A stretch of 11,823 bases of DNA from JAWOJF01 sp046481785 (GCA_046481785.1 JAWOJF010000286.1:1-11823); one strand, 5' to 3'. Shown: positions 1 to 6,934, counted from the stretch's first letter. Made by a program: numbers and translations. The notes: generated by a model not told the origin, from the sequence alone.

Positions 1-1
1 A

Positions 2-634
2 TTCCCTTTAATTGATGTAGGCATAATGGAACTTAACGAACTTCCTTCAAATTATTTTGCTGAAGTTGAACAGGCTGCATTTGCACCGGCTCATGTTGTG
101 GATGGAATTGGTTACTCCCCCGATAAAATGCTTCAGGGCAGATTGCTTTCTTATCCTGATGCACATCGTTACAGGCTTGGCGTTAACTATGAGCAGATAC
201 CCGTGAATAAATGCCCGTATAAAGTTGCTAATTATGAACGCGATGGTTCTATGCGTGTTGATGGTAACGGCGGAAGTGATCCTAATTATTTTCCGAACAG
301 CTTTGATGATATTTATGCAGATGAAAGCTATAAAGAACCTGCAATGGCGCTGGAGGGCAACCTTGCAGACTGGTACGATAGAAATGCCGAAGGTGAAAAT
401 GATCATTTTACACAGCCGGGATTGCTTTTCCGTAAAGTTATGACTAACCAGGAAAGAATAAATACTGTTGCTAACATAGTTAACTCAATGAGCGGCATAA
501 CAGGGCCTAAGAAAGACCTTATTATTAACCGTCAGTTGTGTCATTTTTTCCGTGCTGATGTTGAACTTGGTATGGAAGTGGCAAAGGGACTTAATGTAAA
601 GATTGATAATGATATGATGGCTTCTATGAGCTAA
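2..634 (+). CDS. Catalase (haem, small-subunit type), C-terminal part; 5' end outside window
   Basis: This is the 3' part of a monofunctional haem catalase gene (2 H2O2 to 2 H2O + O2, cytoplasmic). The frame is open to the left edge, and the residues before the first ATG (26) still match the family (PLIDVG...), so that ATG is internal. About 210 of the usual 480-500 residues are present. The stretch NYFAEVEQAAF is followed by the proximal haem-ligand motif RLLSYPDAHRYRLG, with the ligand Tyr at nt 152-154. Next come NYERDG-MRVDGN, typical of the NADPH-binding small-subunit catalases, and a C-terminal helical part (HFTQPGLLFR, ...VNSMSG...). The catalytic His and Asn lie upstream and cannot be seen. 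A strong intrinsic terminator follows, so this is the last gene of its transcript. The family call is very secure; I do not assign katA versus katE. Confidence 0.96.
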   Translation, partial: FPLIDVGIMELNELPSNYFAEVEQAAFAPAHVVDGIGYSPDKMLQGRLLSYPDAHRYRLGVNYEQIPVNKCPYKVANYERDGSMRVDGNGGSDPNYFPNSFDDIYADESYKEPAMALEGNLADWYDRNAEGENDHFTQPGLLFRKVMTNQERINTVANIVNSMSGITGPKKDLIINRQLCHFFRADVELGMEVAKGLNVKIDNDMMASMS

Positions 635-658
635 AATAGAAATTCTATACTCGACCAT

Positions 659-699
659 AAGGGAGAGCCCCCTTCCCCATGCTCTCCCTTTTTTATTTT
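659..699 (+). terminator. Intrinsic terminator after catalase gene
   Basis: A 10-bp perfect stem AAGGGAGAGC / GCTCTCCCTT (659-668 with 681-690) closes a 12-nt pyrimidine-rich loop. It is followed by an uninterrupted T run to 694 and further T-rich sequence. It begins 25 nt after the catalase stop. On the minus strand the hairpin lacks a following U-tract, so it should act only on rightward transcription. Confidence 0.9.
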
Positions 700-783
700 A
701 AATTCTTTCCCCTCTCTTAATCTTACTTACTCGTACTCTAATTACCTCGCAAGTTTCAATGGTCTTTTACAAAAAAAATTTTT

Positions 784-1191
784 CTATTTATTTTCCTGTT
801 TCAAAGTATTCTCTCTTTTATATTCCTGTCCTCTTACAATTACATAAGCTATAAGGGCAATTACAAAAAACACAAGCAGCAGCCATGCAACACTCTGCAG
901 AGTTTCAATAATTGTTCTGTACACTTCAAGAACCCACCTGTCGCCATTTAAAATAAATCTTTGTCCTTCGGGATACGGCTGAATATATTGTTCAAGCTGC
1001 CATATACGAACACCACCCGAAATTCCCACTACAAAAATGGCAAATTTTAAATAACGTGACCATGCATTACTTATATCATCTTTAATAATCCGTATTAATA
1101 TTTTATTGATCGAATTATCAAAAAGCTTTACAACAATAAAAGAAACAGCCCCTGCTATTAAAAAAGTAACGATTAAAAGGGTAAGGAACAT
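784..1191 (-). CDS. Small integral membrane protein of unknown function (3 predicted TM helices)
   Basis: I do not recognise a named family for this 135-aa protein. It has three hydrophobic segments, roughly residues 2-23, 47-63 and 99-119. Between the first two is a short amphipathic stretch (NKILIRIIKDDI). Between the second and third is a soluble loop of about 35 residues with W, P and G (RIWQLEQYIQPYPEGQRF). The C-terminus is a highly charged tail (REN..KQENK). The ATG start is preceded by an AAAGG element about 7 nt upstream, and a weak TATCTTTA promoter-like box (1219-1226, minus strand) lies a little further up. It is transcribed divergently from uvrA and stands alone. The length, clean hydrophobic pattern and RBS argue that it is a real gene. 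Function cannot be inferred from the neighbours. Confidence 0.75.
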   Translation of the reverse strand: MFLTLLIVTFLIAGAVSFIVVKLFDNSINKILIRIIKDDISNAWSRYLKFAIFVVGISGGVRIWQLEQYIQPYPEGQRFILNGDRWVLEVYRTIIETLQSVAWLLLVFFVIALIAYVIVRGQEYKRENTLKQENK

Positions 1192-1256
1192 AAAGACACC
1201 TTTGTTATATATTAAAATTAAAGATAGTGTTTAATCTATTAAAAAAAACGGGATAT

Positions 1257-1288
1257 AAATCAGCAGCTTGAATTGCTACTGATTTTTT
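1257..1288 (+). terminator. Terminator-like hairpin in the uvrA upstream region (possible attenuator)
   Basis: AAATCAGCAGC (1257-1267) pairs with GCTACTGATTT (1275-1285): 10 of 11 positions pair around one C-A mismatch, with a 7-nt loop. A run of six T (1283-1288) follows, giving the shape of a rho-independent terminator reading toward uvrA. No plus-strand gene ends just upstream: the catalase already has its own terminator about 570 nt earlier, and the gene between is on the other strand. It could attenuate uvrA if a promoter lies in 1192-1256, stop stray transcription, or be a relic. The structure is visible; the role is inference. Confidence 0.5.
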
Positions 1289-1353
1289 CATCTCTTTTAC
1301 TGAAGAATATTTTGTAAATTTACAGGTTGATTTCCCATTTTTATACAAAAAGC

Positions 1354-4152
1354 ATGATTAATAATCAGAATAAAAAAGAAAAGAAAATAATTGTAAAAGG
1401 TGCAAAGGAACATAACCTTAAAAACCTGAGTTTTGAGATTCCGCGGAATAAACTTGTTGTTTTTACGGGGGTAAGCGGCAGCGGCAAGTCATCACTTGTA
1501 TTTGATACAATTTATGCAGAGGGGCAGAGACGTTATGTTGAAAGCCTGTCTGCATACGCCCGCCAGTTTTTAGAAAGAATGAATAAGCCTGATGTGGATC
1601 TTATCCAGGGTATTAGTCCGGCAGTAGCTATAGAACAGAAAACCGGGGGAAGAAATACCCGTTCCACTGTAGGTACTACTACTGAAGTTTACGACTATTT
1701 ACGTTTGCTTTTTGCAAGGATAGGAAAAACTATCTGTTTTCAGTGCGGAAAAGAAGTAAAAAAGGCTACAACCGGTACAGTATCAGACTGGCTTGAGGAA
1801 CAACCCGAAGGCACAAAATTTTACCTGACATTCCCTATACACGAACATCATGGTAAAACTGCAAAACAGGAAATCGAGCACCTTAAAAAACGCGGTTTCT
1901 TCAGGATATATCTTAATGGTGAACTGATTGATCTGAATGTGGATAATCCTAAGTTGAAAAAGAAAAACTTAATACGTGTAGTGATTGAAAGATTTAAAAT
2001 TAATAAAGGAAAAGTAAGAGAGAGGTTATCTGACGCAGTTGAAGTAACATTTAAAGAGGGAGAGAACAGGCTTGTTCTTATAAATGCTGATACAGGAGAG
2101 GAAAGCGAATTTAATAAATTTTATGAATGCTGCGGAATAAGATACGAAGAGCCTGAGCCGAGATTTTTTTCTTTTAATAATCCATTTGGTGCCTGTCCGG
2201 TCTGCCAGGGTTTCAGCAAAATAATTGGCATGGACATGAACCTTGTTGTACCTAATCCTAACCTCTCAATCATTGACGGTGCTATTGCCCCGTTCCGCAC
2301 TGCAAAGTACAGCGTGCATTTAAGAGACCTGGTACAAAATGCAAAGAAATACGGTGTACCGCTGAATACTCCTTTTAAAGAATTAACACCTGAACAGTAT
2401 AATTTAATAAGGAAAGGTTATGGAGATTATATAGGCCTTGATAAGTTTTTTGAACAGCTTGAATCAAAGACCTATAAAATGCATATAAGAGTTTTGTTAA
2501 GCCGTTACAGGGGTTATACTACCTGTTCAGCCTGTAAAGGCTCAAGATTAAGACGGGAAGCTTTACAGGTAAAAATTGACGAAAAATCCATCTATGATGT
2601 TGTAAAAGTTCCGGTTGAACAGTCGTTAGAATTTTTCAAAGAACTAAAATTGTCGGAATATGATACCCTTGTAGGAGAAAGAATTCTTAAAGAGATTATT
2701 AAGAGATTAACATTCTTAAATAATGTTGGAATTGGATATTTAACTCTCGATCGTTTAAGCAGCACACTTTCAGGTGGTGAAACACAAAGGATTAATCTTG
2801 CAACATCACTTGGTTCATCCCTTGTAGGTACTCTTTATGTACTTGATGAACCGAGTATCGGGCTTCATCCAAGGGATAATTCGAAGCTGATAAATATTCT
2901 TAAAAATTTAAGGGATATTGGGAATACCGTACTTGTTGTTGAACATGACCCGGAGATGATGAAGCAAGCCGATATACTGGTTGACATGGGACCAAAAGCT
3001 GGTGTGGGCGGCGGTGAGATTGTTGCAATGGGTACTTATGAAGATATCATCCAGAACAAAAACTCTCTTACCGGGAGATATCTCTCAGGCAGTATTAAAA
3101 TACCGGTTCCAATAAAGAGGATTACCGAAACCACAAAGGAAATAAAAATACTTGGAGCTTCTGAAAATAACCTGAAAAATATTGATGTAGACATTCCGCT
3201 TAATAAATTTGTTGTGATAACCGGTGTAAGCGGCTCAGGTAAAAGTACTCTTGTCCATGATATTTTATACGGGGGCATTGCTAAAAATCTGGGGCTGGCT
3301 CCTTCTAAAGTGGGAAGTTATTCCGACATACAGGGTTTACAGCATATTGATGAAATAGAAATAGTTGATCAGTCACCTATTGGAAAAACCCCCCGTTCAA
3401 ACCCGATAAGTTATATAAAAGCTTTTGAATTAATAAGAGAGTTATATGCATCAACACACCAGGCAAGAGCACGCGGCTATAAGCCCGGCTATTTTTCATT
3501 TAACGTTCCGGGCGGAAGATGTGAAACCTGCCAGGGAGACGGCTTTATTAAAGTTGAAATGCAGTTTCTTGCCGATATTTTTCTCGAGTGTGAAGATTGT
3601 AAAGGGACAAGATTTAAAAAAGAAATAAGGGAAATAACTTACAGAGGTAAAAACCTGGTTGATGTCCTGGGAATGACTGTTGATGAAGCAATTGGTTTCT
3701 TTTCAAAACGTGATAGTCACCCGGATGGCAATGAAAAGATTGTAAAATATCTTCAGGTTCTTTCTGATGTGGGTTTAGGTTACATTAAACTTGGCCAGCC
3801 TTCAAACACTCTTTCGGGGGGTGAAGCGCAGCGCATTAAGCTAGCATCTCACCTTACTGCTCAGAAAGAAAGAAAACACACATTATTTATATTTGATGAG
3901 CCTACAACAGGCCTGCATTTTGATGATATTTCAAAGCTGCTTAACTGTTTTAACCTGCTGCTTGGAAGAAACAATTCTGTAGTTATTATAGAGCATAATC
4001 TCGAAGTAATTAAATGCGCAGATCATATCATTGATTTAGGACCGGAAGCTGGTGATAAAGGGGGCGAAATTGTTGCAGCCGGTACTCCCGAAGAAATTGT
4101 ACAGAATGAAAAATCCTGGACAGGAAAATACTTAAGAGAATATCTTGATTAA
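1354..4152 (+). CDS. uvrA: UvrA, excinuclease ABC subunit A
   Basis: UvrA is the damage-sensing ATPase dimer of nucleotide excision repair that loads UvrB on DNA in the cytoplasm. From the chosen ATG it has 932 aa, the normal length. Two ABC modules are complete: Walker A GVSGSGKS at 39-46 and 624-631; signatures LSGGETQR at 472-479 and LSGGEAQR at 820-827; Walker B LYVLDEPS near 494 and LFIFDEPT near 844. The UvrB-binding and insertion regions (about 120-360) are present, so it is not a UvrA2. The C-terminal zinc finger is intact (C723, C726, C746, C749; CX2CX19CX2C). The first zinc finger is degenerate: C260, C281 and C284 align, but the first Cys position is Tyr257, with an extra C259 beside it. 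A TTG at 1327 would add nine residues of no family character, so the ATG at 1354 is preferred although it has no clear Shine-Dalgarno site. It appears monocistronic. Confidence 0.97.
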   Translation: MINNQNKKEKKIIVKGAKEHNLKNLSFEIPRNKLVVFTGVSGSGKSSLVFDTIYAEGQRRYVESLSAYARQFLERMNKPDVDLIQGISPAVAIEQKTGGRNTRSTVGTTTEVYDYLRLLFARIGKTICFQCGKEVKKATTGTVSDWLEEQPEGTKFYLTFPIHEHHGKTAKQEIEHLKKRGFFRIYLNGELIDLNVDNPKLKKKNLIRVVIERFKINKGKVRERLSDAVEVTFKEGENRLVLINADTGEESEFNKFYECCGIRYEEPEPRFFSFNNPFGACPVCQGFSKIIGMDMNLVVPNPNLSIIDGAIAPFRTAKYSVHLRDLVQNAKKYGVPLNTPFKELTPEQYNLIRKGYGDYIGLDKFFEQLESKTYKMHIRVLLSRYRGYTTCSACKGSRLRREALQVKIDEKSIYDVVKVPVEQSLEFFKELKLSEYDTLVGERILKEIIKRLTFLNNVGIGYLTLDRLSSTLSGGETQRINLATSLGSSLVGTLYVLDEPSIGLHPRDNSKLINILKNLRDIGNTVLVVEHDPEMMKQADILVDMGPKAGVGGGEIVAMGTYEDIIQNKNSLTGRYLSGSIKIPVPIKRITETTKEIKILGASENNLKNIDVDIPLNKFVVITGVSGSGKSTLVHDILYGGIAKNLGLAPSKVGSYSDIQGLQHIDEIEIVDQSPIGKTPRSNPISYIKAFELIRELYASTHQARARGYKPGYFSFNVPGGRCETCQGDGFIKVEMQFLADIFLECEDCKGTRFKKEIREITYRGKNLVDVLGMTVDEAIGFFSKRDSHPDGNEKIVKYLQVLSDVGLGYIKLGQPSNTLSGGEAQRIKLASHLTAQKERKHTLFIFDEPTTGLHFDDISKLLNCFNLLLGRNNSVVIIEHNLEVIKCADHIIDLGPEAGDKGGEIVAAGTPEEIVQNEKSWTGKYLREYLD

Positions 4153-4305
4153 TGTATTGCCTTCCTGTATTTGCTTTTAATTCTTGTTTCTTATATCACA
4201 CACTTACGTCTCTTTTATTACCAAACAGAAATAAAATCAAATTGATATCACTTGGCGTGTCTAAATCATTTGCATTTTTCCCGATAAAACCGAACTTGCA
4301 GAAAA

Positions 4306-4310
4306 AAGGA
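4306..4310 (+). promoter_or_regulatory. Ribosome binding site of the LuxR-type regulator
   Basis: AAGGA sits 7 nt before the ATG at 4318. It fixes that start against the overlapping frame-shifted open frame that begins at the uvrA stop. Confidence 0.6.
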
Positions 4311-4317
4311 TACAGGC

Positions 4318-4965
4318 ATGAATGCGATAAAAATCTGGATTTGTGCAAAACAGGATAAATTTAAAGAGGAATTAGAGAATAAAATAAGCAAAGCCGAAAA
4401 TTTTTCGATTACAAAAACAGTAAATAAACCGGGTGATCTGGCGAAGCTATTAACAATAGAAAGCCCCGATATTATTTTTTTTGATTTTGAACTTACCGGC
4501 AATTCAGAGGGATTAAGATATATTAAAGAGTATTTAGATGAAGATAGATCAGTAAAAATAATTATTCTTTTACCGAATGAAAATGAGCAAATCATTCACT
4601 CTTCAATTTGCTCAGGAGTTTATGACTATTATCTTAAAAATAGTCCTCTAACAAATTTAAAGGAAAAAGTACTCGAAGTGATTAATAGTGAGACTCCCGT
4701 TGGTGCACTGCTTAAGAATAAAATTAAAAGAACTTTTGAAAATGTAAAAATAGCAGAAAATAATTATAACCTTACTGGTAGAGAGAAAGAGATATTAAAC
4801 TTATTACTTGCCGGATTAACAAAACGTAAAATGGCTGAAATGCTTGTATTAAGTTTCCATACAGTTGATTCTCATCTCCGTAATATTTACAGGAAGCTTG
4901 GAGTACAGTCAAAATCACAGGCAATTGCTAAAGTATTAAAGAGCAGCTATGCTTCAGCGGAATAA
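4318..4965 (+). CDS. NarL/FixJ (LuxR-type) response regulator with atypical receiver domain
   Basis: This 215-aa transcription regulator combines an N-terminal receiver-like domain (about 4-123) with a C-terminal LuxR helix-turn-helix (about 152-208). The HTH is canonical: LTGREKEILNLLLAGLTKRKMAE, then SFHTVDSHLRNIYRKLGV. In the receiver, the phospho-acceptor position D56 (FFDFEL) and the conserved Lys (K107, YYLKNS) are kept. The acidic Mg2+-binding pair after strand 1 is replaced by A10-K11 (IWICAKQ against the usual VLIVDDH), and the switch Thr/Ser position is L85. Metal-dependent phosphorylation is therefore doubtful, and the protein may work without phosphorylation or bind another signal. 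No histidine kinase lies in the window. The next gene, 142 nt on, is another receiver protein with a broken active site. The target genes are unknown. The fold assignment is firm; the loss of phosphorylation is inferred. Confidence 0.9.
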   Translation: MNAIKIWICAKQDKFKEELENKISKAENFSITKTVNKPGDLAKLLTIESPDIIFFDFELTGNSEGLRYIKEYLDEDRSVKIIILLPNENEQIIHSSICSGVYDYYLKNSPLTNLKEKVLEVINSETPVGALLKNKIKRTFENVKIAENNYNLTGREKEILNLLLAGLTKRKMAEMLVLSFHTVDSHLRNIYRKLGVQSKSQAIAKVLKSSYASAE

Positions 4966-5107
4966 AAAGGAACATTAGCCATAACTTTAAGATAATAACC
5001 TGAAAAAATGACGGTATAGAATCACGCATCAGAGTGATTGTAAAACTTCTCTTTTAAGGGTAAATTATTTCTTAATTATTCAAATGGTATTCCAAGATAA
5101 CAGATAA

Positions 5108-5464
5108 ATGAAGCGTAAGATTGTTCTTTGTGAAGCTGAATTAATTGTCAGCCTGGATTTGAAAATGGCTTTAATAAAGAATGGCTTTGAAGTTTCAGGT
5201 TATTTTTTATCCGCTGAGGAAGCTCTGAAGTTTATTAAGAGCACCAAACCCGATTTGGTTATTACAAATGTAAAGTTAAAAGGGAAAATAAACGGATTTG
5301 AATTTAGTAAAATACTTGTTGAAAAGTATTCGATTAAGGTTGTACTTATTACCGGTGAAATGGATGAAAAGGCTCTGTTAATAAGTAAAAGTGTCTGCCA
5401 GGTAAAAAAACCGTTTACCGCTCAGGAAATTGTATCAAAGATAACGATTTTACTGAACGAATAA
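5108..5464 (+). CDS. Stand-alone receiver-domain protein lacking the phospho-acceptor Asp
   Basis: At 118 aa this is a single CheY-like receiver domain with no output domain. The layout follows the family: KIVLCEAE with one acidic residue (E9) at the metal pair, then PDLVITNVKLKG where the phospho-acceptor is N54 instead of Asp, ITG with the switch Thr (T82), and VKKPF with the conserved Lys-Pro (K101-P102). The sequence most resembles receivers with the pattern 'PDLVLMDIKLKGEMDG' common in Bacteroidota, so the D-to-N change stands out. It could be a pseudo-receiver that competes for or titrates a kinase or partner. The gene starts 142 nt after the LuxR-type regulator on the same strand and may share its transcript. 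The gap has only a weak hairpin (5020-5039, 6 bp) with no T-run, so no terminator separates them. Start: ATG 5108, without a clear Shine-Dalgarno site. Confidence 0.87.
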   Translation: MKRKIVLCEAELIVSLDLKMALIKNGFEVSGYFLSAEEALKFIKSTKPDLVITNVKLKGKINGFEFSKILVEKYSIKVVLITGEMDEKALLISKSVCQVKKPFTAQEIVSKITILLNE

Positions 5465-5496
5465 TTGTTTGTTGATTCAGTTCAACTTTTTGCAAT

Positions 5497-5526
5497 TTTG
5501 ATAATTCCTTCCTTTTGTTAATTTTA
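5497..5526 (+). promoter_or_regulatory. Candidate Bacteroidota-type promoter of the SMR transporter gene
   Basis: TTTG (5497-5500), an 18-nt spacer, then TAATTTTA (5519-5526), 7 of 8 matches to TAnnTTTG. It lies 24 nt before the ATG at 5550. The spacer equals that of the better-matched promoter at 8501-8530. Confidence 0.4.
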
Positions 5527-5549
5527 AGTATTCATAAAAATAAAATAAA

Positions 5550-5873
5550 ATGCATTGGATAATTTTATTTATTGCAGGATTATTTGAAATTGCCTGGGCC
5601 ATTGGCCTCAAGTATTCCGAAGGATTTACACATCGCTGGTGGAGTATTTTCACAGTTGTTTCAATTATTATTAGTATGGGTTTGCTGGGTTATTGTCTTA
5701 AATACCTGCCGGTTGGTACTGCATATGCTGTATGGACAGGCATAGGTGTGATTGGAACTGCCATTCTGGGCATATTACTTTTTAATGAATCAAAAGAATT
5801 GATACGCCTGTTTTTTATTTTCCTGATAATAATTGGTATAATCGGCTTAAGGGTCTATTCGGGAACTGCTTAA
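5550..5873 (+). CDS. SMR-family guanidinium exporter (Gdx/SugE type)
   Basis: This 107-aa, four-helix small multidrug resistance protein acts in the inner membrane as an antiparallel dimer exchanging substrate for protons. The essential glutamate is E13 (AGLFEIAW). The residues that mark the Gdx guanidinium-exporter subtype over the EmrE drug subtype are all in place: W16, S42, Y59 and W62, with GTAYAVWTGIG in helix 3. The helices fall at about 2-20, 31-50, 56-78 and 85-103. Guanidinium export is thus the most likely role. Some SugE-type members also take quaternary ammonium compounds. The usual guanidine riboswitch is not visible in the 85-nt leader. A Bacteroidota-like promoter precedes the gene. 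Its stop codon overlaps the stop of the convergent DUF2459 gene by 4 bases. Confidence 0.92.
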   Translation: MHWIILFIAGLFEIAWAIGLKYSEGFTHRWWSIFTVVSIIISMGLLGYCLKYLPVGTAYAVWTGIGVIGTAILGILLFNESKELIRLFFIFLIIIGIIGLRVYSGTA

Positions 5874-6514
5874 TTGCTCTTTTCATCGCTCTTAAGTACT
5901 GTTCCAAATCTCTCTGCCTGAAGAAACAGATCCTGTGCAAGAATTACCAGCGAAGGATTTATTTTGAACCCCGCTTTTTCAAGTCCCTTTGCAATCCAGG
6001 TATTACAAGTATTGAACAGATGATATTTATCATTAGCTCTGTAGAATTTAATATTCCCGCTATACCTTTCACTTAAAATCTCAGTATCTCCATTTTTATT
6101 TTTAAAGTATGCATCGGAAACATATTTATATAAAGTATGAAGTTGTTCACCTGTTACGGGTATTCTAATTGTATAATCCGAAAGTTCAGCATACTTATCT
6201 GCTTCAAAATTAAAGCCTTCAATTCTTAAAGCACTTGCAGTAGGGTAACCAATAGCTTTAACAGCCAGTCCTATATCAAAATCACCGGGATACTGATAGA
6301 ACTCTTCATCTCCCCACCCAACATCAACATATTTGAAATTTTTAAAATCTTTTATTTCTTTCCATTCAGCAGTATCAATACTGTTTATTTCAAAAACGAT
6401 ACCCGTATGCCAGTGCTGTTTTACAAGGTAAATAAATTGAGTGCCTCCTTCTTCAGATGCAGGGGAATATACTTCAGTAAAAATTATTATAAGCAGTACC
6501 GTTAAAAACTTCAT
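5870..6514 (-). CDS. Secreted DUF2459 (TIGR02117-like) protein
   Basis: This 214-aa protein starts with a hydrophobic signal peptide (KFLTVLLIIIFTEVYS, cleavage near residue 20), so it is exported or lipid-free periplasmic. The mature part has the DUF2459 pattern: QHWHTGIVF (H34, H36), YVDVGWGDEEFY (residues 62-73) and HLFNTCNTWIAKGLEKAGF (C170, W173). The conserved Cys and His suggest a cysteine-hydrolase-like site, but no biochemical role of this family is known to me. TIGR02117 was named for occurrence near urease genes, and no urease gene is here. It follows the 95-aa barrel protein with only 2 nt between stop and start, so the two are probably translationally coupled. It converges tail to tail with the SMR gene. 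Confidence 0.82.
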   Translation of the reverse strand: MKFLTVLLIIIFTEVYSPASEEGGTQFIYLVKQHWHTGIVFEINSIDTAEWKEIKDFKNFKYVDVGWGDEEFYQYPGDFDIGLAVKAIGYPTASALRIEGFNFEADKYAELSDYTIRIPVTGEQLHTLYKYVSDAYFKNKNGDTEILSERYSGNIKFYRANDKYHLFNTCNTWIAKGLEKAGFKINPSLVILAQDLFLQAERFGTVLKSDEKSN

Positions 6515-6516
6515 TG

Positions 6517-6804
6517 TTATTTCTCAAACAACCTTTCAAAACCATTATATGGCTGTAAAGGTATAATTTCAAAATCAATTAATCTTTCTTTAACAAGCGG
6601 AAGTGAATCAAGTACACCCCGGGCGTCACCGGCACTATCACATTCAAGCATCAAAACTGCATAATGTTTATCTGAAAAATACAATTCGCGTATTACACCG
6701 GATTTGTATAGTTCCCATGCTTTTTCCGCTTCGGACTTTAAGAGGGGTTTATAATCCCCCTCCCTAACGCCGGGCATATCTTTTTCAATTGCCAGAATTT
6801 TCAT
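6517..6804 (-). CDS. YciI/muconolactone-isomerase-like dimeric alpha-beta barrel protein
   Basis: This 95-aa cytoplasmic protein begins MKILAIEKDMPGV, followed by a helix with AEKAWELYKSGVIRELYF, a strand AVLMLECDS, a helix and the end FEIIPLQPYNGFERLF. That order matches small ferredoxin-like barrel proteins annotated as YciI-like or muconolactone-isomerase-like. No catalytic assignment is justified. The open frame extends to a TTG at 6816, but the ATG at 6804 is preferred: the TTG codon itself overlaps a good Shine-Dalgarno sequence (GAGGA, 6810-6814) placed 5 nt before the ATG. It is the first gene of a two-gene operon with the DUF2459 gene and is divergent from the Nudix gene across about 130 nt. 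Confidence 0.8.
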   Translation of the reverse strand: MKILAIEKDMPGVREGDYKPLLKSEAEKAWELYKSGVIRELYFSDKHYAVLMLECDSAGDARGVLDSLPLVKERLIDFEIIPLQPYNGFERLFEK

Positions 6805-6809
6805 TTTAT

Positions 6810-6814
6810 TCCTC
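6810..6814 (-). promoter_or_regulatory. Ribosome binding site that decides the start of the 95-aa barrel protein
   Basis: On the minus strand GAGGA lies 5 nt before ATG 6804 and overlaps the alternative TTG start at 6816. This makes the shorter 95-aa product the better call. Confidence 0.7.
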
Positions 6815-6863
6815 AATTATTTTTTTATAAAAACGTTTAATTTATTCAATTCCCTGCTTTGTA

Positions 6864-6871
6864 TACTTTTG
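6864..6871 (+). promoter_or_regulatory. Possible -7 element (TACTTTTG) upstream of the Nudix gene
   Basis: TACTTTTG matches the Bacteroidota -7 consensus TAnnTTTG exactly, but no convincing -33 TTTG lies at the expected distance. Transcription would start near 6877, giving a leader of about 58 nt before ATG 6935. Confidence 0.35.
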
Positions 6872-6934
6872 TAATAAACTTCTATAATTAAAATAAATTA
6901 TTTAATATTGCAAAAAAATAATATCGTGGTTTAT

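Noticed and set aside
1327..1353. TTG extension of UvrA by nine residues
   Set aside because: The added residues do not resemble UvrA N-termini, and the ATG at 1354 gives the normal length.
4241..4272. Promoter before the LuxR-type regulator (TTG ... ATCATTTG)
   Set aside because: The TA of the -7 box is inverted; too weak to list.
4152..4358. 68-codon open frame beginning at the uvrA stop
   Set aside because: It overlaps the well-supported LuxR-type regulator start and has no recognisable protein character or RBS.
5020..5039. Hairpin AATCAC / GTGATT between the two receiver genes
   Set aside because: The stem is only 6 bp with an 8-nt loop and no T-run, so it is not a convincing terminator.
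6908..6934. TTG extension of the Nudix protein
   Set aside because: Family members begin at the residues following ATG 6935.
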